A DNA stretch of 32,261 nt from Sphingomonas asaccharolytica NBRC 15499 (GTDB lineage Bacteria; Pseudomonadota; Alphaproteobacteria; Sphingomonadales; Sphingomonadaceae): NCBI RefSeq assembly GCF_001598355.1, contig NZ_BCYU01000051.1, forward strand, positions 1 to 32,261, written 5' to 3'. Both the position numbers and the translations under genes were made by a program. Shown here piece after piece: positions 24,452-32,261 of this stretch (positions within the stretch are counted from its first letter, which is position 1; every line of letters begins with the position of its first letter). The notes under the pieces were generated by a model that worked only from the letters and a program-made list of their open reading frames with translations, was not told the origin of the DNA and did not search any database.

Positions 24452-25498
24452 ATGATTCGCTCGATCGCGCTCGTCGGCGCGGCATCCCTATTGCTGGTTG
24501 CGTGCCAGGACCAGGCGGCGCTGGCGGGCGCCGGGCGTGACCGGATCAGCGTGGTCGGATCGTCTACCGTCTATCCCTTCACCACCCTGGTCGCCGAACA
24601 ATTCGTCGCGGCCAATCCCGGGGTGCCGGCGCCAGTGATCGAGTCGACCGGCACCGGCGGCGGGCTGAACCTGTTCTGCAAGGGATTGGGCGGCCAATAT
24701 CCCGACATCGCCGACGCCAGTCGGCGGATCAAGGCAAGCGAATATCGGACCTGCGCGGCGAACGGCGCAAGCGAGTTGCTGGAAATCCAAATCGGGCTGG
24801 ACGGCGTCGCTTTCGCGGAAGCCAATGAGGGGCCCAAGCTGCAACTGACCCCAATCGACCTCTACAGGGCGCTGGCGGCCGAGCCCGGCGGTCAGCCCAA
24901 TCGTGCCAAAACCTGGCACGACGTCAACCCGACGCTGCCGGCGATCGCCATCCAGGTCTACGGCCCGCCGTCGACCAGCGGCACGCGCGACGCCGTCGCC
25001 GAGCTGATCCTGGCGCGCGGCTGCGAACAGATGATGCCGGGCATGACCGCGATCCGCGAGACGCGCCCGGACGATTTCGCCAAGACCTGCACCCGCGTGC
25101 GCGACGACGGGCCCTATATCGACGCCGGCGAGAACGACAATCTGATCGTCCAGAAACTCCAGGCCAATCCCAACGCGATCGGCATCTTCGGCTATTCGTA
25201 TCTGGAGGAGAATAAGGACCGGCTGAATGGCGTGCCGCTCAACGGCATCGAGCCGACTTACGAAACGATCGCGAGCGGTCGCTATCCGGGATCGCGGCCG
25301 CTGTTCCTCTACGTCAAGAAAGCGCATCTCAGCGCGATCCCGAACCTGAAGGCGTTCCTCAATGCCTATGCCCAGGCCTGGGCGCCTGACGGGCCGCTGG
25401 TTCGCCGCGGGCTGATCTCTGCACCCGCCGACGTGCGCGCGCGCTCGACGGCGATCGTGCAGCGCCAGACACTGCTCGACCCGAAGACGTTGAGCTGA
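24452..25498 (+). CDS. pstS: Phosphate ABC transporter substrate-binding lipoprotein
   Basis: 348 residues. The signal peptide ends with the lipobox LVAC (Cys18), so this is a lipid-anchored form rather than a free periplasmic one. Phosphate-binding loops are recognisable: VGSSTVYPFT (about 35-44), STGTGGGL (about 65-72), ASRRI and PPSTSGTRDAVAE (about 171-183). It binds free phosphate in the periplasm for the PstCAB importer. Length is typical of the longer alphaproteobacterial PstS. It lies 45 nt after phoR and 1 nt before pstC. A single Pho-box-like half-site (CTGTCAC at 24378-24384) inside the end of phoR is too weak to call. Confidence 0.92.
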   Translation: MIRSIALVGAASLLLVACQDQAALAGAGRDRISVVGSSTVYPFTTLVAEQFVAANPGVPAPVIESTGTGGGLNLFCKGLGGQYPDIADASRRIKASEYRTCAANGASELLEIQIGLDGVAFAEANEGPKLQLTPIDLYRALAAEPGGQPNRAKTWHDVNPTLPAIAIQVYGPPSTSGTRDAVAELILARGCEQMMPGMTAIRETRPDDFAKTCTRVRDDGPYIDAGENDNLIVQKLQANPNAIGIFGYSYLEENKDRLNGVPLNGIEPTYETIASGRYPGSRPLFLYVKKAHLSAIPNLKAFLNAYAQAWAPDGPLVRRGLISAPADVRARSTAIVQRQTLLDPKTLS

Positions 25499-25499
25499 A

Positions 25500-26876
25500 T
25501 TGCCGACCCTTGCGCTCCTTTTCCTGGTCGCTGGGCTCGGGCTGATCGCCTGGCTGTCGGGGCGCGTCCGCGCGATCGCATTCCGCAAGGTGCCGGGGCA
25601 ACGCTTCTCGTCCCTGCCGCGCCATCATGGCTCGTTTGCCGCGATGTGGACCATATTGCCTCCTTTGCTGTTCCTCGCGGTTTGGGGAGCGTGCGCGCCC
25701 GGCCTGGCGACCGACGCCGTGCTCAAGACGCCGGCAGCGGCGCAACTCCCGCCGCCCGGCTTCGAGCGCGCGGCAATCCTGTCGGAGGCGCGCGCGATCG
25801 CCAGTGATCGCCACCGCACGCCGCTCAACGCCATCTCGACCCAGCTCGCCCCGGCTTACGCCATCGAACAGGCCCGTTATGGCTGGATCGGCGGCGCGAC
25901 CGCCTTGCTGCTTGGTCTTGCCGGTGGCGCGTTCGCTTTCCTGCGTATCCGTCCCGGCTTCAACGCACGGACTAGGATCGAGCGGATCGTGATGGCCGGC
26001 CTGCTCGCTGCCTCGCTGATCGCGATCCTGACGACGATCGGCATCGTCGCCTCTCTATTGGTCGAAAGCGCGCGCTTCTTCGGCACCGTGCCGATCACCG
26101 ATTTCCTGTTCGGCATGCGTTGGAGTCCGCAGGTCGTCGACCCTCGAAACCCCGGCGCGAGCTTGGGCGCGGTGCCGTTGTTCTGGGGAACGTTCTTTAT
26201 CGGCGCGGTGATCGCGATGCTGGTGGCGATCCCGTTCGGCTTGATGAGCGCGATCTATCTGACGCAATATGCTTCGCCTCGCCTGCGTAGGTGGATGAAG
26301 CCGACGCTGGAGATCCTCGCGGGCGTGCCGACCGTGGTCTATGGTTATTTCGCCGCGCTGATCGTCGGGCCGGCACTGCGCCAATTGGGCGTGGCGATCG
26401 GCATTCCCAACGCGACCTCCGAAAGCGCATTGGCGGCGGGACTGGTAATGGGCGTGATGATCATCCCGTTCGTCTCGTCGATGGCCGATGACGCCATCGC
26501 CGCGGTACCGGCGGCGATGCGCGACGGCAGCCTGGCGATGGGCGCGACGCCGAGCGAGACGATCAGCCGCGTCCTGCTGCCAGCCGCCTTGCCCGGCGTG
26601 GTCGGCGGCGTGCTGCTCGCGATCAGCCGGGCGATCGGCGAGACGATGATCGTTGTGATGGCCGCCTCGGGCGCGGCAACGATCAGCCTCAATCCGTTCA
26701 ATTCGGCGACCACGGTCACCAAGCAGATCGTCGACCTGTTGACCGGCGAAGCGAGTTTCGACAGCCCCAAGACGCTGGCCGCGTTCGCGCTGGGGATGAC
26801 GCTGTTCGTCATCACCTTGCTGCTCAACATCATCGCGCTGACCGTCGTGAAACGCTATCGGGAAGCTTATGAATAG
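25500..26876 (+). CDS. pstC: Phosphate ABC transporter permease PstC
   Basis: 458 residues, longer than the about 310-residue enteric PstC because of an N-terminal extension. That extension has two hydrophobic segments (about 1-20 and 45-65), a periplasmic stretch and another segment (about 127-147). The transporter core follows, with LASLLVESARFFGTVPITDFLFG and the EAA loop LLPAALPGVVGGVLLAISRAIGETM (about 360-384). PstC and PstA form the membrane channel. The likely start is the TTG at 25500, one base after the pstS TGA, and translation may depend on coupling because the Shine-Dalgarno is poor. The gene overlaps pstA by 8 nt. The extended N-terminus is common in this bacterial group. Confidence 0.9.
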   Translation: MPTLALLFLVAGLGLIAWLSGRVRAIAFRKVPGQRFSSLPRHHGSFAAMWTILPPLLFLAVWGACAPGLATDAVLKTPAAAQLPPPGFERAAILSEARAIASDRHRTPLNAISTQLAPAYAIEQARYGWIGGATALLLGLAGGAFAFLRIRPGFNARTRIERIVMAGLLAASLIAILTTIGIVASLLVESARFFGTVPITDFLFGMRWSPQVVDPRNPGASLGAVPLFWGTFFIGAVIAMLVAIPFGLMSAIYLTQYASPRLRRWMKPTLEILAGVPTVVYGYFAALIVGPALRQLGVAIGIPNATSESALAAGLVMGVMIIPFVSSMADDAIAAVPAAMRDGSLAMGATPSETISRVLLPAALPGVVGGVLLAISRAIGETMIVVMAASGAATISLNPFNSATTVTKQIVDLLTGEASFDSPKTLAAFALGMTLFVITLLLNIIALTVVKRYREAYE

Positions 26877-28146
26877 GCCGCTCGATCCCGCCGCGGCCGA
26901 ACGCGTGCCGACCGACTGGAAGAATCCACAGATGGAGCGGCGCGTCCGCCGCCGCTACGCCGCCGAGCGCCGCTTCCGGCTGTTCGGCCTGGCGGCGATC
27001 GTGCTGTCGGTGAGTTTCCTGTTGTTCTTGCTCGTGACGATGGTGGCCAACGGCGCGCGCGGCTTCGTGACGACCGAGATCGCGCTGCCGATCGATTTTC
27101 CGGCCGCCGGACTCGGTCTGACGCCGGATCGGATCAAGGGGCCGGGCGCCGATCTCGCGCTCGCCGGCGCGGAGCTCGACGCGGTGGTCGATCGCGCCGC
27201 AGCCGCACAATACGGCACCGAGGGGCCGGCGTTGTTCTCAGACGGCGCCGACACGATCGTACGCCAGGCGCTCAAGGCCGATCCTCGACTGGCGATCGGC
27301 CGGGCAAGATTGTGGCTGCCCGCCGCCAGCGACATCGACACCGCCGCCAAGGCAGATGGCACTCCCTTGGCCGAGGATCGCGCGCAGCTGCTGACCGACG
27401 CCGGACAATTGCGCACCGGCTTCAATTGGGGATTTCTGTCGGGATCGGATTCGACCGATCCGACCGCGGTCGGTATCTGGGGCGCGCTCAAGGGATCGTT
27501 GCTGACGATGCTGGTGACCTTGGCGCTCGCCTTCCCGATCGGGGTGCTGTCGGCGCTCTATCTCGAGGAATATGCGCCGCGGAACCGCTGGACCGACCTG
27601 ATCGAAGTATCGATCAACAACCTTGCCGCGGTGCCGTCGATCATCTTCGGCCTGCTCGGCCTGGCAGTGTTCCTCAACACCTTCCAGCTACCGCGCTCCG
27701 CCGCATTGGTCGGCGGGCTGACGCTCGCGTTGATGACGATGCCGGTGATCGTCATCGCCAGCCGCAACGCGATCAAGGCAGTACCGCCGTCGATCCGCGA
27801 CGCCGCGCTCGCGCTCGGTGCCAGCCCGGTCCAGGTCGTCTTCCACCACGTTTTGCCGCTCGCGCTGCCGGGTATTTTGACCGGCACGATCATCGGCATG
27901 GCCCGCGCGCTGGGCGAAACCGCGCCATTGCTGATGATCGGGATGCGCGCGTTCATCGCCACGCCGCCGGGCAAGCTGACCGATCCCTCGACGGTGCTCC
28001 CCGTCCAGATCTTCCTGTGGTCGGACGAAGTCAGCCGCGGCTTCATCGAGAAGACCTCGGCCGCGATCATCGTCCTGCTCGTCTTCCTGTTGGCGATGAA
28101 CGGCGTCGCCATCTACCTTCGCAACCGTTTTGAGACCCGCTGGTGA
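26869..28146 (+). CDS. pstA: Phosphate ABC transporter permease PstA
   Basis: 425 residues, again longer than enteric PstA (about 296). The N-terminal part (about 1-190) holds one membrane segment at about 40-62 and a long periplasmic DUF3333-like region; DUF3333 is the known extension of this PstA type. The permease core (about 195-425) includes [28 protein letters not shown], and the EAA loop [29 protein letters not shown] at about 325-353. The start overlaps the end of pstC by 8 nt and its own stop overlaps the pstB start by 4 nt. It sits in the inner membrane and is paired with PstC. Confidence 0.91.
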   Translation: MNRPLDPAAAERVPTDWKNPQMERRVRRRYAAERRFRLFGLAAIVLSVSFLLFLLVTMVANGARGFVTTEIALPIDFPAAGLGLTPDRIKGPGADLALAGAELDAVVDRAAAAQYGTEGPALFSDGADTIVRQALKADPRLAIGRARLWLPAASDIDTAAKADGTPLAEDRAQLLTDAGQLRTGFNWGFLSGSDSTDPTAVGIWGALKGSLLTMLVTLALAFPIGVLSALYLEEYAPRNRWTDLIEVSINNLAAVPSIIFGLLGLAVFLNTFQLPRSAALVGGLTLALMTMPVIVIASRNAIKAVPPSIRDAALALGASPVQVVFHHVLPLALPGILTGTIIGMARALGETAPLLMIGMRAFIATPPGKLTDPSTVLPVQIFLWSDEVSRGFIEKTSAAIIVLLVFLLAMNGVAIYLRNRFETRW

Positions 28147-28922
28147 CCGACAACAAAACCTCGATTGATCACAAGATGAGCGCGCAGAACGTCAGCGTCT
28201 GGTACGGCGCGACGCAAGCGATCAGCGACGTGTCGATCGACATCGACCAGGACAAGGTGACCGCGTTCATCGGCCCGTCGGGCTGCGGCAAGTCGACTTT
28301 TCTTCGCACGCTCAACCGGATGAACGACACCATCGCCTCGGCGCGGGTCGAAGGCGATATCCGGCTGGACGGCGAGGACGTCTATGCGCGCGAAATGGAC
28401 GTGGTCCAGTTGCGCGCCCGCGTCGGCATGGTGTTCCAGAAGCCCAACCCTTTCCCCAAGTCGATCTACGAAAATGTCGCTTACGGCCCGCGCATCCACG
28501 GCCTGGCCTCGTCCAAGGCCGATATGGACCGCATCGTCGAGCGCTCGCTGGCACGTGCCGGCCTGTGGGGCGAGGTCAAGGATCGCCTGTCGGACAGCGG
28601 CACCGCGTTGTCGGGCGGCCAGCAGCAGCGGCTGTGCATCGCGCGCGCGATCGCGGTCGATCCCGAAGTGATCCTGATGGACGAGCCGTGCTCGGCGCTC
28701 GATCCGATCGCCACCGCCAAGATCGAAGAGTTGATCCACGAGCTCAAGGGCCGCTACGCGATCGTCGTCGTCACGCACAATATGCAGCAGGCCGCGCGCG
28801 TGTCGCAACGCACGGCCTTCTTCCACCTCGGCCAGCTGGTCGAGTACGGTCAGACCTCGGACATCTTCACCAACCCGCGCGAAGAGCGGACGCGCGATTA
28901 CATCACCGGCCGTTATGGCTGA
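28143..28922 (+). CDS. pstB: Phosphate ABC transporter ATP-binding protein
   Basis: 259 residues. It has the Walker [10 protein letters not shown] at residues 44-52, signature [14 protein letters not shown] from residue 156, Walker [13 protein letters not shown], and the H-loop [33 protein letters not shown] is the highly conserved PstB segment. It powers uptake through PstCA and is thought to take part in signalling to PhoR. The GTG start overlaps the pstA stop (GTGA). The next gene, phoU, starts 13 nt after the stop. The protein sits on the cytoplasmic face of the membrane. Confidence 0.96.
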   Translation: MTDNKTSIDHKMSAQNVSVWYGATQAISDVSIDIDQDKVTAFIGPSGCGKSTFLRTLNRMNDTIASARVEGDIRLDGEDVYAREMDVVQLRARVGMVFQKPNPFPKSIYENVAYGPRIHGLASSKADMDRIVERSLARAGLWGEVKDRLSDSGTALSGGQQQRLCIARAIAVDPEVILMDEPCSALDPIATAKIEELIHELKGRYAIVVVTHNMQQAARVSQRTAFFHLGQLVEYGQTSDIFTNPREERTRDYITGRYG

Positions 28923-28935
28923 GGAGTTTGAGCGA

Positions 28936-29630
28936 ATGGCAACCGGCCAGGAACATACGGTCAAGGTCTTTGACGACGAGATCGGCCAGCTGCGCGGCCT
29001 GATCAGCCAGATGGGCGGGCTGGCCGAGCGCGCGATTCACGATGCGATGAACGCGTTGCAACGAGTGGATCTCGACCTCGCGCAGCAAGTCCGCCTCGCC
29101 GACAAGCAGATCGACGTGATCGAGGCCGAGGTAGAGACGCTGGCGGTCCGCATCATCGCGCTGCGCGCGCCAATGGCCAACGATTTGCGCGAAGTGGTCG
29201 CCGCCTTGAAGATCGCCGGCGTGATCGAACGGATCGGCGATTATGCCAAGAATATCGCCAAGCGCGTGCCGATGATCGAAAGCGAGCACCGCATCGAGCC
29301 GATCTCGGTCATCCCGGCGATGGGCAAGATGGCGGCCGAAATGGTGCACGACGCGCTCGACGCCTTTGCTGCGCGCGATCAGCAGGCGGCGGTCGACGTC
29401 TGCATGCGCGACCAGGCGCTGGACGATTTCTACGACAGCATCTTCCGCATGCTGGTGACCTATATGGTCGAAAATCCCGCGACGATTGGTCAGGTCGCGC
29501 ACCTGCTGTTCGTCGCCAAGAACCTGGAGAGGATCGGCGACCACGCTACCAACGTCGCCGAGATGATTTATTTCGCCGCCACCGGCACGCAAATGACCGA
29601 GCGTGAGCGCGGCAAGTCAGGGGAAATGTG

Positions 29631-29631
<1 letters not shown>
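28936..29631 (+). CDS. phoU: Phosphate signalling complex protein PhoU
   Basis: 231 residues in two PhoU three-helix repeats, each with the conserved polar pattern: VEAEVETLAVRIIALRAPMANDLREVVAALKIAGVIERIGDYAKNIAKR in the first and the matching HLLFVAKNLERIGDHATNVAEMI in the second. PhoU represses PhoR and modulates Pst uptake when phosphate is ample. The ATG at 28936 is chosen because GAGGAG at 28921-28926 lies 9 nt upstream. An earlier ATG at 28915 would overlap pstB by 8 nt and add 7 residues. The stop TGA overlaps the phoB ATG by 1 nt (TGATG), so the pair is translationally coupled. Confidence 0.94.
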
Positions 29632-30323
<692 letters not shown>

Positions 30324-30410
30324 AGAATCGCATCCGAAACGAGGGAGCCAATTCGCGTGCGGCGCGTTTGGGTCGGGTCACGGAAGATCGTGCAGAACCA
30401 GGAGATTCGC

Positions 30411-30755
30411 ATGAAGTTATTCCTTGCTGCGGCGGCCGCCATGATCGCGATGCCCGCGATCGCGCAGAATACGCCAGCGCCGCCACCCGATCCGCAGACC
30501 GCCCCGGCGCCTGCACCCGATGCCAGCGCGCCGGCTGCCGCGCCGATGCCGGCTCCCCCCGGGCCGCCGGCCGGCCCGGCGACGATGACCATGGGGCCGT
30601 CGACGCCGGTCGTGCAACCGCTTCCGGACGCGGCGGCGCCCGCTACCGGCGCCGATGTGCCGATGTGCACAAAGACCGTGGTCGATCATTGTATGGAGCG
30701 CTCCAACGCACGGGGCGAGCGCCTGCATTCGACGCCGCGGCCGCACGGCAAATAA
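30411..30755 (+). CDS. Small Pro/Ala-rich exported protein with CX7C end (first of a pair)
   Basis: 114 residues. CAGGAG is placed about 7 nt before the ATG at 30411, and the frame upstream lacks a comparable start. A signal peptide (MKLFLAAAAAMIAMPAIAQ) is followed by about 70 residues rich in proline and alanine, then a C-terminal motif MCTKTVVDHCMERS with two cysteines seven residues apart. The next gene encodes a similar protein, so they look like a diverged tandem duplicate. Low-complexity Pro/Ala regions of this kind are expected to be extended. It is predicted periplasmic or surface-exposed. I do not recognise a family. It follows phoB by 87 bases. Confidence 0.65.
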   Translation: MKLFLAAAAAMIAMPAIAQNTPAPPPDPQTAPAPAPDASAPAAAPMPAPPGPPAGPATMTMGPSTPVVQPLPDAAAPATGADVPMCTKTVVDHCMERSNARGERLHSTPRPHGK

Positions 30756-30822
30756 TCGGCCGTTTGTTGCGTCGACCGGGGTAGGCAGACGCCTGCCCCG
30801 GGCGACCTTCGAGGAGATCGGT

Positions 30823-31110
30823 ATGAGGCTGATCGTCTTTGCCTCCGCCATTATGTTGGCGGTGCCAGCTTTGGCGCAGGAAACGCCGCAATCGGCGCCA
30901 TCGCCCGCAACCACCGATACGACCGCGGAGACCCCTCCTGGCGGTTATGCGCCACCACCGGCGCCGCCCCCGCCGCCAGGGGCTACCATCGTATTCAAGG
31001 AGGCACCGCCTCCCAACGTCGCCTTCCCGCCGCCCGCACCACTGGCCAGCTATCCGCCGTGCAAGCGCGGCCAATTCGACAAGTGCGTACAACGGCACGA
31101 TCCCAAATAA
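30823..31110 (+). CDS. Small Pro-rich exported protein with CX7C end (second of a pair)
   Basis: 95 residues from the ATG at 30823, with GAGGAG at 30811-30816 six nt upstream. It has a signal peptide (MRLIVFASAIMLAVPALAQ), a proline-rich middle (APPPAPPPPPG then APPPNVAFPPPAPL), and a C-terminal CKRGQFDKCVQRHD with two cysteines seven residues apart, as in the preceding protein. The overall plan is the same and the sequence differs. A strong intrinsic terminator lies 31 nt after the stop, so this is the last gene of its transcript. It is predicted periplasmic, and its function is unknown. Confidence 0.65.
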   Translation: MRLIVFASAIMLAVPALAQETPQSAPSPATTDTTAETPPGGYAPPPAPPPPPGATIVFKEAPPPNVAFPPPAPLASYPPCKRGQFDKCVQRHDPK

Positions 31111-31140
31111 CCGCATAAGACGGGTCGCAAGCTCCCCTTT

Positions 31141-31176
31141 CCCGGCGCGGGTCGGCACAACCCGCGCCGGGTTTTT
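31141..31176 (+). terminator. Rho-independent terminator
   Basis: A perfect 12-bp GC-rich stem, CCCGGCGCGGGT (31141-31152) with ACCCGCGCCGGG (31160-31171), a 7-base loop, and TTTTT at 31172-31176. It closes the transcript of the CX7C pair. Confidence 0.92.
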
Positions 31177-31252
31177 CGTGTCTACGGTATGGCGGGCTTG
31201 CACGACGCGCGCCTTTGGCTAGGAAGCGCTCAAACCATTTAGGGAGCACTTC

Positions 31253-32152
31253 ATGAGCATCCGTTTCGACGACAAGGTCGCCATCGTTACCGGCGCAGGC
31301 GGCGGCTTAGGCCGCGAATATGCGTTGGCGCTGGCGGCACGCGGCGCGAAGGTCGTCGTCAACGATCTGGGCGGCGCGCGCGATGGCACCGGTCACTCGG
31401 ACGCCGCGCTCAAGGTGGTCGAAGAGATCAAGGCCGCGGGCGGCGAGGCGATGTCGAACGGCGGCAGCGTCACCGAATATGAACAGATGGTCGAGATGGT
31501 CGCCAAGGCCAAGGAAGCCTGGGGCGGCGTCCATATACTGATCAACAATGCCGGCGTGCTGCGCGACAAGAGCTTTGCCAATATGGAGCCGGCCGATTTC
31601 AAGTTCGTCGTCGACGTCCACCTCAACGGGTCGGCCAATTGCACTAAGGCGGTGTGGGCGACGATGCGTGAACAGGCCTATGGCCGCATCCTGATGACCG
31701 CGTCGTCGACTGGGTTGTTCGGCAATTTCGGCCAGGCCAATTACGGTGCCGCCAAGCTCGGGCTCGCGGGGCTGACGAAGACGCTCTACCTCGAAGGCGC
31801 CAAGTACAACATCAAGGTCAACACGATCGCCCCGACCGCGGGCACGCGGATGACCGAGGATCTGTTCCCGGCCGAGGCGTTCAAGGCGTTCGCGCCCGAG
31901 AAGGTCGCCCCCGCCGCGCTCTATCTGGTCAGTGAGGACGCGCCGACCAATGCCATTGTCGGCGCTGGCGCCGGGGTGTTCCAGGCGGCCTATGTCACGC
32001 TGACCCAAGGCAAGCTGCTGACCGGCGATGAGCTGTCACCCGAGGGCGTTGCAGCGCATTGGGCCGAGATCACCGATCGCGCCGGCGAACTGACCCCGCA
32101 ATCGGGCAATGAACAGTCGATGTCGATCATGAAGAAACTGACCGGGGGCTGA
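31253..32152 (+). CDS. SDR-family NAD(P)-dependent dehydrogenase, (3R)-hydroxyacyl-CoA dehydrogenase-like
   Basis: 299 residues. The N-terminal Rossmann motif is TGAGGGLG (residues 13-20). NNAG follows in LINNAGVLRDKSF. The catalytic triad is Ser151, Tyr164 and Lys168 (ASSTGLFGNFGQANYGAAK). The sequence, including VVVNDLGGARDGTG and the about 60-residue tail after the core, closely resembles the dehydrogenase domain of multifunctional enzyme type 2 (17-beta-HSD4), which oxidises (3R)-hydroxyacyl-CoA. Length about 300 fits that group; sterol or other ring substrates are also possible. A GGGAGC site precedes the ATG, and the upstream terminator isolates it from the preceding genes. It is followed at once by a palindromic repeat. 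Confidence 0.88.
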   Translation: MSIRFDDKVAIVTGAGGGLGREYALALAARGAKVVVNDLGGARDGTGHSDAALKVVEEIKAAGGEAMSNGGSVTEYEQMVEMVAKAKEAWGGVHILINNAGVLRDKSFANMEPADFKFVVDVHLNGSANCTKAVWATMREQAYGRILMTASSTGLFGNFGQANYGAAKLGLAGLTKTLYLEGAKYNIKVNTIAPTAGTRMTEDLFPAEAFKAFAPEKVAPAALYLVSEDAPTNAIVGAGAGVFQAAYVTLTQGKLLTGDELSPEGVAAHWAEITDRAGELTPQSGNEQSMSIMKKLTGG

Positions 32153-32160
32153 GGCGATAA

Positions 32161-32212
32161 GATCCTCCCCGGAACGGGGAGGGGGACCATCGCGCAGCGA
32201 TGGTGGAGGGGG
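32161..32212. repeat. Palindromic intergenic repeat (sphingomonad REP-like element)
   Basis: Two hairpins stand side by side: CCTCCCCG (32164-32171) with CGGGGAGG (32175-32182), and ACCATCGC (32186-32193) with GCGATGGT (32197-32204). A final GGAGGGGG (32205-32212) can also pair with the opening CCTCCCC. This form (CCTCCCC...GGGGAGGGGGACC...GGTGGAGGGGG) resembles a recurrent intergenic element I recall from sphingomonad genomes. It begins 8 nt after the SDR stop and may also end transcription. The element may continue towards 32261. Confidence 0.7.
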
Positions 32213-32261
32213 CCCGCGACGAAAGAGCAACAAGCCAGGAGGTCAGCGGTGGATGGCCCCC

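Overview
The window is a stretch of GC-rich chromosome that looks sphingomonad (Alphaproteobacteria, probably Sphingomonas or a close relative). This placement is inferred from the base composition, the phoR-pst-phoU-phoB order, the HprK/PqqD/nucleotidyltransferase cluster and the CCTCCCC-type palindromic repeat at the right edge. No phage, insertion sequence, rRNA, tRNA or CRISPR array is visible. Genes are dense, and no gene-free gap exceeds 300 bases.

Left part (1-7.7 kb): the 3' end of an M28 metallopeptidase gene, an MDR-type oxidoreductase, a divergent SH3-domain exported protein, then a two-gene signalling unit. That unit is a KaiC-like double RecA ATPase followed at once by a hybrid histidine kinase with a degenerate N-terminal receiver. 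A glutathione S-transferase and a single-domain globin follow; a near-perfect palindrome precedes the globin.

Middle (7.7-19.1 kb): a low-affinity phosphate transporter (Pit) with a NUDIX-DUF47 protein that appears to be a fusion, a small exported protein with a cupin, dapE, and an XRE regulator convergent with a cytochrome P450. On the minus strand follows a peptidoglycan-precursor block reading glmU, vapB, vapC, glmS, a 61-residue membrane protein and the P450. A vapBC toxin-antitoxin module sits between glmU and glmS, and the small membrane protein overlaps the glmS stop codon by 4 nt. gph diverges from glmU.

Right-middle (19.1-23.1 kb): a minus-strand cluster that reads Tat-signal protein, PqqD-like protein, HprK-related kinase, nucleotidyltransferase, a secreted repeat protein and a lipoprotein. 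Its core matches what has been named the HPr-rel-A system, whose function is, to my knowledge, undetermined. It is the best candidate for an undescribed system here.

Right part (23.1-32.3 kb): a complete Pho regulon control and high-affinity phosphate uptake operon (phoR-pstS-pstC-pstA-pstB-phoU-phoB), mostly overlapping or nearly so. Next come two small Pro/Ala-rich exported proteins that share a C-terminal CX7C motif, a strong intrinsic terminator, an SDR dehydrogenase, and a palindromic repeat that runs towards the window edge. The window therefore carries both low-affinity (Pit) and high-affinity (Pst) phosphate uptake.
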